64,000 nt of DNA, taken from assembly GCA_950022655.1 (NCBI GenBank), contig OX465591.1:48846478-48910477 (forward strand), read 5' to 3'. The notes under the pieces are model-generated. The model was not told the origin of the DNA, searched no databases, and was given only the letters and a program-made list of their open reading frames with translations. The stretch is from Alentia gelatinosa (taxonomy: Eukaryota > Annelida > Polychaeta > Phyllodocida > Polynoidae). Shown here piece by piece: positions 43,725 to 56,100 of the stretch (position 1 is the first letter of the stretch; every line of letters starts with the position of its first letter). The position numbers and the translations under genes are program-made.

Positions 43725-45181
43725 AGTGAGGTTCACATGATGGGATTCATGTACCTCACAGGGTGTTTGTCGCAGACTAATCCTGCTGAGATTCATGTAC
43801 CTCACAGGGTGGTTGTCTGAGACAAATCCTGCTGAGATTCATGTACCTCACAGGGTGTTTGACCAAGACAAATCCTGCTGAGATTCATGTACCTCACAGG
43901 GTGTTTGACTGAGACAAATCCTGCTGAGATTAATGTACTTCACAGGGTGTTTGTAGCAGACAGATCCTTCTGAGATTCATGTACCTCACAGGGTGTTTGT
44001 CTGAGACAAATCCTGCTGAGATTCATATACCTCACAGGGTGGTTGTCTGAGACAAATCCTGCTGAGATTCATGTACCTCACAGGGTGTTTGTCTGAGACA
44101 AATCCTGCTGAGATTCATGTACCACACAGGGTGTTTGTCTAAGAAAACCCTGCTGAGATTCATGTACCTCACAGGGTGTTTCTCGCAGACAGATCCTGCT
44201 GAGAGTTATGTACCTCACAGGTTGTTTGTCTGAGACAAATCCTGATGAGATTCATGTACCTCACAGGGTGTTTGTCTGAGACCAATCCTGCTGAGATTCC
44301 TGTACCTCACAGGGTGTTTGTCAGGGACCAATCCTGCTGAGATTCATGTACCTCACAGGGTGTTTGTCTGAGACAAATCCTGCTGAGATTCATGTACCTC
44401 ACCGGGTGTTAGTCTGAGACAAATCCTGCTAAGATTCATGTACCTCACAGGGTGTTTGTCGCAGACAGATCCTGCTGGGATTCATGTACCTCACAGGGGG
44501 TTTGACTGAGAAAAATCCTGCTGAGATTCATGTACCTCACAGGGTGTTTGTCTGAGACAAATCCTGCTGAGATTCATGTACCTCACAGGATGTTTGACTG
44601 AGACAAATTCTGCTGAGATTCATGTACCTCACAGGGTGTTTGGCTGAGACAAATCCTGCTGAGATTCACGTACCTCACACGGTGTTTGTTTGGGACAAAT
44701 CCTGCTGAGATTCACGTACCTCACAGGGTGGTTGTCTGAGACAAATTCTGTTGAGATTCATGTACCTCACAGGGTGTTTGTCTGAGACAGATCCTGCTGA
44801 GAATCATGTACCTCACAGGGTGTTTGTCTGAGACAAATCCTGCTGAGATGTACGTACCTCACAGGGTGTTTATCTCAGATGAATCCTGCTGAGATTCTGT
44901 TCTCAATCTCATTGGCTGAATTTTAGGGTTTCATTTTCCTGCGACAAGCTTTTCCCCCTGCAATTGTTGGCGAGAATTACCCCTGACGAGGTACAGAATC
45001 TCATGATTTTTTGGTTTTATAGCATTTTTAGGGTCACTTTATTGAGACAAATGTACCCACTACTGAGTCGCTGACTAAGTACCTAACTTGACCTAGGAGA
45101 CTAGTAAGCAGGGTCACATGTTTTTCACACCATTCACCTTAAGGGGCTCAGGTACATCAGTCTCTCCGTGTGAATCCCGCT
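43725..45181. mobile_element. TIR element expanded by about 25 internal 46-bp units
   Basis: Starts AGTGAGGTTCACATGATGGG and ends CCGTGTGAATCCCGCT, the diverged inverted ends of the family at 10916-11517 and 56101-56292. Internally, GAGATTCATGTACCTCACAG + GGTGTTTGTCTGAGACAAAT + CCTGCT repeats about 25 times, followed by the family core (TTAGGGTTTCATTTTCCTG). Confidence 0.8.
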
Positions 45182-45269
45182 TTAGTGTGTGTTGTCTCTC
45201 GTCCCCTGCTCATCTAGTTAAGGCACTTTTGTCTGCTCTGTTTACTTCTACATACAAGACATGTTGCAT

Positions 45270-47030
45270 TAATATCTAACGCCCAGTTCTCACTGTGTGA
45301 CTGGAGTATCGAGGTACGCCCAGTCTGAGACTGGAGGTATCTAATGCCTAGTTCTCACTGTGTGACTGGAGTATCGAGGTACGCCCAGTCTGAGACTAGA
45401 GGTATCTAATGCCCAGTTCTCAGTGTGTGATTGGAGTATCGAGGTATGCCCAGTCTGAGACTGGAGGTACCTAATGTATGCCCAGTCTGAGACTGGAGGT
45501 ATCTAATGTACGCCCAGTCTGAGACTGGAGGTATCTAATGTACGCCCAGTCTGAGACTGGAGGTACCTAATGCCCAGTTCTCAGTGTGTGATTGGAGGTA
45601 CCTAGGTACGCCCAGTTTCAAACTGGAGGTATCTATTGCCTAGTTCTTACTGTGCGACTGGAGGTACCTAGGTACGCCCAGTTTCAAACTGGAGGTATCT
45701 AATGCCTAGTTCTTACTGTGCGACTGGAGTATCGAGGTACGCCTAGTCTCAGACTGGAGGTACCTAATGTACGCCCAGTCTGAGACTGGAGGTATCTGAT
45801 GCCCAGTTCTCACTGTGCGACTGGAGGTACCTCGGTACGCCCAGTCTGATACTGGAGGTATCTAATGCCTAGTTCTTACTGTGCGACTGGAGTATCGAGG
45901 TACGCCTAGTCTCAGACTGGAGGTACCTAATGTACGCCCAGTCTGAGACTGGAGGTATCTGATGCCCAGTTCTCACTGTGTGACTGGAGGTACCTCGGTA
46001 CGCCCAGTCTGAGACTGGAGGTATCTAATGCCTAGTTCTTACTGTGCGACTGGAATATCGAGGTACGCCTAGTCTGAGACTGGAGGTACCTAATGTATGC
46101 CCAGTCTGAGACTGGAGGTACCTAATGCCCAGTTCTCACTGTGTGACTGGAGGTACCTAGGTACGCCCAGTCTCAAACTGGAGGTATCTAATGCCTAGTT
46201 CTTACTGTGCGACTGGAGTATCGAGGTACGCCTAGTCTGAGACTGGAGGTACCTAATGTATGCCCAGTCTGAGACTGGAGGTACCTAATGCCCAGTTCTC
46301 ACTGTGCGACTGGAGGTACCTAGGTACGCCCAGTCTCAAACTGGAGGTATCTAATGCCTAGTTCTCACTGTGCGACTGGAGTATCGAGGTACGCCTAGTC
46401 TGAGACTGGAGGTATCTAATGCCCTGTTCTCACTGTGCGACTGGAGGTACCTAGGTACGCCCAGTCTGAGACTGGAGGTACCTAATGCCCAGTTCCCACT
46501 GTGCGACTGGAGGTACCTAGGTACGCCCAGTCTCAAACTGGAGGTATCTAATGCCTAGTTCTTACCGTGCGACTGGAGGTACCTAGGTACGCCCAGTCTG
46601 AGACTTGAGGTACCTAATGCCCAGTTCCCACTGTGCGACTGGAGGTACCTAGGTATGCCCAGTCTCAAACTGGAGGTATCTAATGCCTAGTTCTCACTGT
46701 GTGACTGGAGTATCGAGGTACGCCTAGTCTGAGACTGGAGGTACCTAATGCCCAGTTCCCACTGTGCGACTGGAGGTACCTAGGTATGCCCAGTCTCAAA
46801 CTGGAGGTATCTAATGCCTAGTTCTTACCGTGCGACTGGAGTATCGAGGTACGCCCAGTCTGAGACTGGAGGTATCTGATGCCCAGTTCTCATTTTGCGA
46901 CTGGAGGTACCGAGGTACGCCCAGTCTGAGACTGGAGGTATCTGATGCCCAGTTCTCACTGGGCGACTGGAGGTACCGAGGTACGCCCAGTCTGAGACTG
47001 GAGGTACCTGTGAGCGTGTAGCGCGGTAAA
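45270..47030. repeat. About 66-bp composite array with a palindromic core
   Basis: Blocks CCCAGTTCTCACTGTGCGAC, TGGAGGTACCTAGGTACG and CCCAGTCTGAGACTGGAGGT alternate. CCAGTCTGAGACTGG is a 15-bp palindrome. GGTACCTAGGTAC is a second one. Small frames within are artefacts. Confidence 0.95.
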
Positions 47031-47185
47031 ACTTACAGTGTGAACTGCCTGAGACTGTCTGAGACTGGCCACACCAGGTACCTCCAGTCGCAAGCATTTT
47101 GAAGATCAAACATGTTTGACATTCGGTACCGCTAGTCTGAGACTGGGCATCCTGAGGTACCTCCAGGCGCAAGCGTTCCAGTCCC
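47031..47185. repeat. Inverted diverged units at the array edge
   Basis: GGTACCTCCAGTCGCAAGC and GGTACCTCCAGGCGCAAGC are reverse-oriented versions of the GACTGGAGGTACC part of the preceding array. Confidence 0.75.
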
Positions 47186-47720
47186 AAGCATATATTTTAT
47201 AAGCATATCTTTGCTCATTTTGTCTTTGAAACGGAAATTATATTTACATCATTACTAGTTCTCTGCACCAGGAAATGCGTGTTTTCTATTTGTGTTTACT
47301 TTGGGATTGTTGACATAACTCGTGTATGATTTCCCATGGAGTTTCTATTATTTCCTGTACTAGTTTTACTCTTGCTAATCAGTTTATATTATTTTGCATT
47401 CCCTTTAGATTACAGATCGGACCATTTCCCCATCTCAGAGATTCATGCTTTGCGCGATTTTACAAAATACAAAAGTTTGCTTTGCGCGATTTAAAATACC
47501 AGTATCCTACATAATACAACTCTGAGGACAAGACTTTTAGAAATTAGAAAATCAAGATAGCTTCAGTTTTGCATGTGGCTTTTATCATTATAATAAGGAT
47601 TTTTAGACCTCATCTTAATATCAAACTGGATGAAATTGAAATACGAAATTCCCAACACAAGCTGGGTTTACACTGACATTAAGACTCATCATAACGTTAA
47701 ACATGGAAGTCTAGAGGTTG
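47186..47720. other. Intron 13 unique sequence
   Basis: AT-rich; GCTTTGCGCGATTT occurs twice near 47445-47485. No gene. Confidence 0.45.
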
Positions 47721-47838
47721 ACAACATTACCATGATTTTAATCTGTGTGGCCGTATTCTCCGCGTAGTTGACACAACGCAATACGTGTCAATTACGCGGA
47801 GAATACGGCCACGCAGATTGAAATCATGGTAATGTTGT
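47721..47838. mobile_element. Palindromic fold-back element with 54-bp arms
   Basis: ACAACATTACCATGATTTTA to 47774 pairs with 47785-47838 ending CATGGTAATGTTGT, with only a few mismatches and a 10-nt loop. Confidence 0.85.
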
Positions 47839-48202
47839 ATTTATTACTTACCTTTCAACTAAATATAAACAATAATCTTGTAAATAATTATAAATTTGAT
47901 GTAAACGCCGTGCATTGTTGACATAAAACAGTTCCTATAATGCCCATCAGGTGGCAGAAAAAGCTGTATTCTACTGAGTAGAGTCCGGCTTTTCGTATTC
48001 TACTCAGTAGCCATCTTTACTGTATACCCTTGCCGTATATACTGTAAATACACACCATTTCACCATATAGCGTAAAAATGCTGTACGGACCAGTGGTCCG
48101 TACAGGAAAATACGGCCTACTTTCCCATACACGTTTATTCAAATATTTGTTGTTAAGCCAAATGAAATTAATGATTTTTAAAAAATTTCGGGTATATAGT
48201 AA

Positions 48203-48353
48203 ATATATAACGTCCAACCATGCTTGTACAAGTCACAGAACTCGATGCAAATTACAGTTTGTACGGAACTCGGCGTGAACGCCTCAGTCCGTACAAACTG
48301 TAAATTACCATCTTGTTCCGTGACTTGTACAGCATGGTGAGGACGTTCTATAT
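48203..48353. mobile_element. Palindromic fold-back element with about 60-bp arms
   Basis: Left arm includes ACTTGTAC-type CTTGTACAAGTCACAGAACT and ATTACAGTTTGTACGGA; right arm their complements TCCGTACAAACTGTAAATTA and CCGTGACTTGTACAGCATGG. Confidence 0.85.
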
Positions 48354-48433
48354 ACGTACTCTCCATAGGTTCAGTATGGAGACCCCGTATTAGCTGGGTG
48401 ATGTAATCTGACTCTCCCTGTGTGCCCGGGCAG

Positions 48434-48627
48434 GTCGAGTAAGGCGGACACACGGGAGAAGCTCGACCGACGAGAGAGAAGGAAGCTGCGCAAGAAGCAG
48501 AAGGCGGAGAGACGCGACCGGAAGCGGGAGGGACGCGGGGGAGACGCGACGCGGGACTGCGGGTCGAAGATGATGAAGTGTTTCACGCACGACAACGCGC
48601 ACTGGAAGACGGCGCCGCTGTGGAACT
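48434..48627 (+). CDS. Sulf1: Sulf exon 14: basic linker and first Cys/HW module
   Basis: Residues 901/902-964. A Lys/Arg-rich helix (LDRRERRKLRKKQKAERRDR) precedes CGSKMMKCFTHDNAHWKTAP and LWN, closely matching the conserved Sulf C-terminal CFTHDN.HW.TAPFWN motif. Acceptor GGGCAG ends at 48433 with a weak pyrimidine tract; donor AACT|GTGAGT at 48628, phase 1. Vertebrate SULFs continue from this point into the Cys-rich ...NNNTYWCLRT... segment. Confidence 0.94.
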
Positions 48628-48689
48628 GTGAGTGCCCGCTCTGTCTGCTCTCTACCTGGTCTTAGTCGTTAAATGTGGCACTTAGCACA

Positions 48690-49620
48690 GCACGCTGCGA
48701 CACACTACGACACGCTCACGACACATTACGACACGCTCACGACACACACACGACACGCACACGACACACTGCGGCACGCTCACGACACATTGCGACACGC
48801 TCACGACACACTGTGACACACTCACGACACACACGACACATTGCGACACGCTCACGACACACTGTGACACACTCACGACACACTACGACACGCTCATGAC
48901 ACACTGTGACACACTCACGACACATTACGACACGCTCATGCCACACTACGACACACTCACGACACATTACAACATGCTCGTGTCACACTGTGACACTCAC
49001 GACACATTATGACATGCTCATGACACACTGCGACACGCTCATGACACAATACGACACGGTCACGACACAATACGACACGTTCACGACACGTTCACGACAC
49101 ACTGCGACACGCTCTCGACACATTACAACACACTACGACACGCTCACGACACACTGCGACACGCTCACGACACATTACGACACACTCACGACACACTGCG
49201 ACACGCTCACGACACGCTCACGACACGCTCACGACACACTACGACACGCTCACGACACGCTCATGACACACTGCGAAACGCTCACGACACACTGCGACAC
49301 GCAGACGACACATTACGACACGCTCACGACACATTACGACACGCACACGACACACTATGACACACACACAACATTACGACACGCTCATGACACACTGCGA
49401 CACGCTCACGCTGCACTGCAACACACTACCACATGCTCATGACACACTGTGGCACATTCACGACACCCTAGACACCCTTGCGACACAACCACGACACACT
49501 ACAATATGCTCACAATCCACTATGACACGCTCACGACACACTACGACATGCTCACGACACAGTAACTACGACACAATATGATACAACCAGGACACACTAC
49601 CACACAACCACAGGACACTC
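48690..49620. repeat. CACGACACA-type array, 12/23-bp units
   Basis: Units of CACACTGCGACACGCTCACGA with CATTACGACA variants, degenerating toward 49620 and, more weakly, to about 50160. Begins about 60 bp after the exon 14 donor without exon sequence. Confidence 0.92.
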
Positions 49621-50875
49621 CCACACTACCATGACACATGGCTTTCAAAATAAACTTGTGGACTTTATCTCACATTGACTAACTGGCTATCTTGTGACAT
49701 TCCCCATCGAGAATATTTTCTAGATACTCAATGGGCATTGGATACAAGTTCTCAATATTAAGTCTATTGGGAAAATATACCAGGGGTGAGATTATCTATG
49801 AGGCACTATGACATGATTACGACACAGTTACACTAAAAACAACCATGACTTAAAGTCATTATGACACATTACAACATGACCATGATACAGAGTGACTATG
49901 ACACAACTACGACAGCAATCCACCCAGACACAATCTGTGTCACAGACATAGCTACAATGATGAATGTCTGTGATCCACTATGATGCAGTCTGGATCACAG
50001 ACATGACTACGACGATGAACGACGGCAACGACACAGTCTATCACAGACACATCTAAGAGACTGCATGACTGCAATCCACTACAAAGCAGATTGTGTCAGA
50101 CATAACTCCGACACTGAATGACTATGATACACTACGATGCAGTCTGTGTCGCAGACGCACTGTGTCGCTTGTTGCAGTTGTGATGTAAGATCTCCAACAG
50201 GCTGCGACGCCCACCCGTGTGTTGTGCGATATGTCGGATCCATGTGACACACCCACGACACACGTAGCACTAAACCCATTTATTGGGATTGTGTCATGGG
50301 TGTTTCTCGGGAAGTAACCGACACACTTTGGGTCTGCGACACTGAGACGACTTGTTGAGTCTGGATCGTGTCGTAAGGCGGTCGTAGAGCAAGTCGTGCT
50401 GCGTGAGTTCACCACTTTTAGTGTTCATGTTGTCTCACAATGCACCCACATTGCAATGACACACCAACACACACACACTTCGTAATGTTATTTTCTATGT
50501 TCCTTGTGCATGTAGTGTCTAAAGATCTGATACGTTGTGATAGTCTCATTAAGGAAGTCCTTACTGTTGGCAAGACGGGGTTGTATGTTTAGGTAGATGA
50601 AAAAAAATTGAATAATCAGAAAAATACACCAAATTCTGCATTGTGCTCAGAAAGTAGTGGTTTTGGAGGAGAGGGTTGGTAGATATCATCTTTGCATGTC
50701 TCTTGTTGTCTGTGTTGTTATTTAGTATAGTTTAAGATGTTGTTCTGTAGTTGTAGAATTAAGTGTAGTGAAAGAATACTCAATATTCCAGGGATGTAAG
50801 TATTCAGATAAATTATGGATATCTGAAATTTCAAGATTTTCATTTCTGATAATTATGATTATGGCATATCCTCAG
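49621..50875. other. Intron 14, degenerate repeat edge and unique sequence
   Basis: 49800-50420 has scattered ACTACGA, CAGTCTGTGTC and GACACA words, probably an older diverged edge of the preceding array. 50430-50870 is AT-rich and unique. Confidence 0.45.
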
Positions 50876-52090
50876 ACTGGCTGTATCCAGCCCTCACCCC
50901 AGCAATACCCCTAGAATACCCCAGAGACACCCACCCATATCCCGCCCATACCCCAGAGACACCCTCCAATATCCCGCCCATACCCCAGAGAAACCCCCAA
51001 TATCCCATCATACATTGGTGACAACCACCCATATCCCGCCCATAACCCAGGGACACCCACCCATATCCCGCCCATACCCCAGAGACACCCACCTATATCC
51101 CGCCCATACCCCAGAGACACCCTCCAATATCCCATCATACCCCAGTATCCCGCCCATACCCCATCATACATTGGTGACAACCACCCATATCCCGCCCATA
51201 ACCCAGGGACACCCACCCATATCCCGCCCATACCCCAGAGACACCCACCCATATCCTGCCCATACCCCAGTGACACCCTCCAATATCCCATCATACCCCA
51301 GTATCCCGCCCATACCCCAGAGACACCCACCCATATCCCGCCCATACCCCAGAGACACCCTCCCATATCCCGCCCATACCCAAGACACCCTCCCATATCC
51401 CGCCCATACCCCGGTGACACCCACCTATATCCTGCCCATACCCCAGAGACACCCACCCACATCCCACCCATACCCCAGTGACACCCTCCAATATCCCGTC
51501 CATATCCACGTGACACCCTCCCATATCCCACCCATATCCACGTGACGCCCTCCAATATCCCGCCCATACCCCAGTAACCCCCCCAATATCCTGTCATATC
51601 CTGGTGACACCCACCAATATCAAATCATACCCTAGTGACACCTGCCCATATCCCATCATACCCCAGTGACACCTGCCCACATCCCACCCATACCCCAGAG
51701 ACACCCACCCATATCCCGCCCATACCCCATAGACGTCCACCCATATCCCGCCCATACCCCAGAGACACCCACCCATATCCCGCCCATACCCCAGAGACAC
51801 CCACCCATATCCCGCCCATACCCCAGAGACACCCACCCATATCCCGCCCATACCCCATAGACGTCCACCCATATCCCGCCCATACCCCAGAGACACCCAC
51901 CCATATCCCGCCCATACCCCAGAGACACCCACCCATATCCCGCCCATACCCCATAGACGTCCACCCATATCCCGCCCATACCCCAGAGACACCCACCCAT
52001 ATCCCGCCCATAACCCAGAGACACCCTCCAATATCCCATCATACCCCGGTGACACCCGCCAATATCCTTGTGGTACCCCATTGACACCCC
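50876..52090. repeat. 33-bp CCCATATCCCGCCC array, about 36 copies
   Basis: Unit ACCCACCCATATCCCGCCCA + TACCCCAGAGACA (33 bp) with variants (GACGTCC, CCTCCAATATCCC). Strand composition is strongly C/A. Open frames on both strands follow from the unit length. Confidence 0.95.
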
Positions 52091-52800
52091 TAATTCATGG
52101 CCATGCCCCCAATATCACAGCAGCACCCAGCCTCACCTGGGGGGCATTTCTCCACCTTTACAATGCCTTGGAGATCGTAGAATAGCGATCCGATGGCCTA
52201 AATGTTGCTCCAGAAAATTAGCGGATCATGTCAGAATTGCACAGCTGCATCACCATTTAAAATAGGCTTTCAGCGATACTTTTTACGTGGACGCTCACAC
52301 CAGGGCGGATCGTCTGCGGATCGCATTACTATGGTTAAAAATGGCCTTGTCTGATATTCTCATAACGATCCATGGTGGCACTACCATCCTTTGCCCCTTC
52401 TTCTTCTACCTATAGGAAATAGCGATCTACACTGCCAGGTGTCAGATCAGTTTTAACTCTGCTGCCATCTGTATTTAATTAAAAAACTAATGAATCTTAC
52501 CCCGTCTCATTCAATATGTGCCCCAGAATTGTTGTATCACTATCACATTATAAAAATTAGCAATACCACAATGGGGATACGATCCAATATAACGGGGGCA
52601 ACGCTTTTTTAGTCGGATCGTTAAAGTAATCATAAAGATAAAATTGTGATCTGATTATAGCTAGTGATACCACAAAAACAGGAGCAACGGGGCCCAGGAG
52701 ACACCCAGCCGTATCTCGGCCATACCCCAGGGACACCTGGCCGGTACCAGAACACTTGGTTAAATCCTGTCCATAGCCTGGTGACTCCCATTTGGGACCC
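52091..52800. other. Intron 14 unique sequence
   Basis: 52150-52640 shows scattered GCGATC/GATCCG words and may be a diverged inverted element (ATAGCGATC at 52183 and complement near 52310-52330). No gene. Confidence 0.35.
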
Positions 52801-53850
52801 AGAAACCCACCAGTCACCGAAAGGCAGCCAGAAACTGCCCATTCACCAAAAGTCAGCTAGAAAACTGCCCATTCACCAAAAGTTAGCTAGAAAACTCCCC
52901 ATTCACCGAAAGTCAGCTAGAAAACTGCCCATTCACCGAAAGGCAGCCAGAAACTGCCCATTCACCGAAAGGCAGCCAGAAACTGCCCATTCACCGAAAA
53001 GTCAGCTAGAAAACTCCCCAGTCACCGAAAGGCAGCCAGAAACTGCCCATTCACCGAAAGGCAGCCAGAAAACTCCCCAGTCACCGAAAGACAGCCCAAA
53101 ACTCCCCATTCACCGAAAGGCAGCCAGAAACTGCCCATTCACCAAAAGTCAGCTAGAAAACTGCCCATTCACCAAAAGTCAGCTAGAAAGCTCCCCATTC
53201 ACCAAAAGTCAACCAGAAAACTGCCCATTCACCGAAAGGCAGCCAGAAACTGCCCATTCACCGAAAGTCGGCCCGAAACTCCCAAGTCACCGAAAGGCAG
53301 CCAGAAACCCCCCAGTCACCGAAAGGCAGCCAGAAAACTCCCCAGTCACCGAAAGTCAGCTAGAAAACTCCCCAGTCACCGAAAGTCAGTCCAAAACTCC
53401 CCGATCACAGAAAGTCGGCCCCAAACTCCCCATTCACCGAAAGGCAGCCAGAAACTCCCAAGTCACCGAAAGGCAGCCAGAAACTCCCAAGTCACCGAAA
53501 GGCAGCCAGAAACTCCCATTTCACCGAAAGGCAGCAAGAAACTCCCCATTCACTGAAAGGCAGCCAGAAACTGCCCATTCACCGAAAGTCAGCTAGAAAA
53601 CTCCCCAGTCACTGAAAGTTGGCCCGAAACTGCCCATTCACCGAAAGTCAGCTAGAAAAATCCCCAGTCACCGAAAGGTAGCCGGAAACTCCCCAGTCAC
53701 TAAAAGTCAGCCAGAAACTTCCCAGTCAACGAAAGTCAGCTAGAAAACTCCCCATTCACCGAAAGTCAGCTAGAAAACTCCCCAGTCACCGAAAGGCAGC
53801 CAGAAACTGCCCATTCACTGAAAGGCAGCCAAAAACTTCCCAGCCATTGA
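52801..53850. repeat. 28/29-bp CACCGAAAGGCAGCCAGAAA array, about 36 copies
   Basis: Unit CCATTCACCGAAAGGCAGCC + AGAAACTGC, with alternating AGTCAGCTAGAAAACTCC units. The SINE at 53852 abuts or inserts at its end. Confidence 0.95.
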
Positions 53851-53851
53851 A

Positions 53852-54262
53852 AGGGGGTCCCGGGTGGGAAGTTAGCTCATTGGTTAAGGCACTGGATACG
53901 TAATCTCAAGGTTGTATGACTTTGTGGGTTCCAGTCCCACTGCATCCACTATTCTCCCAGCAGTGGTAGACATACTGCTATATCAAAGGCCAGTCCTTCT
54001 CATACTATGTCTATCTTGTGTGTTGTTTGGCCACCTTTCTCCTTCATCCCCAGCAGTGGTAGATTTATTGCTATATCAAAGGCCTATCCTTCTTATACCA
54101 TGTTTATGTGGTGTGGGAAGTAAAAAAACTCTCACCTCGGTAAATGTGTAGGGGTGAGATTTCTACCTAAATTCATTACATAGATTCGAAGAACCTTGAG
54201 AAAGTGTGGTAAGACCCTGTAATGGTTAACTGGTCGTTAAATCAAACCAACCAAACCAAACT
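53852..54262 (+). mobile_element. tRNA-derived SINE with about two 93-bp monomers
   Basis: Head with A-box-like GTTAGCTCATTGGTTAAGGC and B-box-like GGGTTCCAGTCCCACTGCA, then about two monomers and the family tail ending CGTTAAATCAAACCAACCAA. Confidence 0.85.
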
Positions 54263-54660
54263 GCACAGGCTACCACATGGGCATTGCGTTCATGGCTGAT
54301 ATATAGGAACAGGTACGGTGGAGCAGGTGCTATGCTCACCGGCGACAGCTGTGTGGCCGCTGAATGGCCGAAACCTGCTAAAAGCTGATGAAATAGCTTT
54401 TGCCTGTTACCCACCAGTGGTGCCCTTATGTCGCCGTGGAAGGGGTCCCGCTATGAGCATGTTGGGAAGACGCCTGGTGGAATTGAAATCTGGCCTGTCC
54501 GGTGGAACACACCCTTACCTTTAACGCCATGACAACTGCCATATTCAGTGTGCATTTTGAGGCACCTTCATCATTGAAAATGTTCATAATGTTCTTTAGC
54601 TCCACCCGCTAAATGAAATCCATGATGTTTGAATCCCTGAGTCTGAATGTTGGTTAATGG
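54263..54660. other. Spacer between SINEs
   Basis: No gene recognised; 54340-54420 contains GGCCGCTGAATGGCCGAAAC of unknown origin. Confidence 0.35.
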
Positions 54661-55336
54661 GAGTTGAGGGGGTCGGGAGTTGTAATCCCAAGGTTGTAGG
54701 ACTTTGTGGGATCGAGTCCCACTGCAGCCACTCTTTCATCCCCAGCAGTGGTAGATTTACTGCTATATCAAAGACCAGTCCTTCTCATTCCATGTCTGTG
54801 TGGTGTGGTGTACAGCCACCTTTCTCCTTCATCCCCAGCAGTGGTAGATTTACTGCTATATCAAAGACCAGTCCTTCTCATACCATGTCTGTGTGGTGTG
54901 GTGTACAGCCACTCTTCTCCTTCATCCCCAGCAGTGGTTGATTTACTGCTATATCAAAGGCCAATCCTTCTCATACCATATCTATGTGGTGTGGTGTATA
55001 GCCACCTTTCTCCTTCATCCCCAGCAGTGGTAGATTTACTGCTATATCAAAGGCCAACCCTTCTCATACCATGTCTCTGTGGTGTGGTGTGCAGCCACCT
55101 TTCTCCTTCATCCCCAGCAGTGGTAGATTTACTGCTATATCAAAGGCCATTCTCATACCATGTCTATGTGGTGTGGGAACTAAAAGGACTCTCACCTCAA
55201 TAAATGTATAGGGGTGAGATTTCTACCTGAATTCATCTCATAGATTCGATCACCACCCATGTGGTGTAAAAGAACCTTGAGAAAGTCTGGTGAGAACCTG
55301 TAATGGTTAACTGGACATTAATCAAACAAACCAACG
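54661..55336 (+). mobile_element. tRNA-derived SINE with about five 93-bp monomers
   Basis: Partial head (GTAATCCCAAGGTTGTAGGA, GGATCGAGTCCCACTGCAG) followed by about five monomers and the tail (GATCACCACCCATGTGGTG, TGGTTAACTGGACATTAATC). Confidence 0.87.
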
Positions 55337-55548
55337 AGAAGGAAAACATAGGGAGTTGATGTTGATGTAATACACAGGTGCCTGAGGTGTTAATTCCACC
55401 CAGACATGCGATATAAGCTGATTTGTTGACTCAATAGGTCAGGATGAATCGAGAGAGTATGTCTGGTTGAATCGCTTTTCTGGAAGGGCCCCCTGCGAGT
55501 GATAATGGGGGCTCCACATACAGTGGTAATGATCTTACAAGATTTAGT

Positions 55549-55934
55549 GGGGGTGGGGAGTTAGCTCAGTGGTTAGAGCACCGGACTTGTAACCCCAAGG
55601 TTGTAAGACTTTGTGGGTTCGAGTCCCACCCCCAGCAGTGGTAGATTTACTGCTATATCAAAGGCCATCCTTCTCACACCATGTCTATGTGGTGTGGGAA
55701 GTAAAAGAACTCTCACCTCGGTAAATGTGTAGGGGTGAGATTTCTACCGACATTCATCACATAGATTCGATCACCACCCTCATGGTGTAAAAGAACCTCA
55801 TTGGAGGTTGACGTCGTCTACTAAGATTCATCACATAGATTCAATCACCACCCTAGTGGTGTTAAAGAACCTTGAGAAAGTCTGGAAAGGACCTAAAATG
55901 GTTGACTGGACGTAAAATCAAACCAAACAAACAA
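55549..55934 (+). mobile_element. Full-length tRNA-derived SINE with perfect 12-bp TSD
   Basis: Body flanked by ACAAGATTTAGT at 55537-55548 and 55935-55946. The head is a complete tRNA-like domain: A box TTAGCTCAGTGGTTAGAGC, anticodon-loop ACTTGTAACC (Thr-TGT-like) and B box GGTTCGAGTCC. One partial 93-bp monomer follows, then the tail, which has an internal duplication of the ATCACATAGATTCGATCACC segment, and a CAAA-type end. It defines the family boundaries for the other copies. Confidence 0.93.
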
Positions 55935-55946
55935 ACAAGATTTAGT

Positions 55947-56097
55947 ACGATGCAGCAAGATGCAGCCAGATGCTGCAAGACACAGTCTGACCGGAATAGT
56001 GCTGACTGGAATCAGCACTTGATGATATTGAACGATCTAGTAAGATGTAGCAAGGTGCTGTGAGACACAGACATTTTAGTGCTGATGACATAATTAC
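55947..56097. other. Flank with short AAGATGCAGC repeats
   Basis: Several GATGCAGCAAGATGC-like words; no gene. Confidence 0.5.
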
Positions 56098-56100
56098 TGA

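Noticed and set aside
55549..55640. tRNA-Thr(TGT)-like gene
   Set aside because: It is the head of a SINE with target-site duplications; the acceptor stem does not pair properly and the sequence continues into the SINE body.
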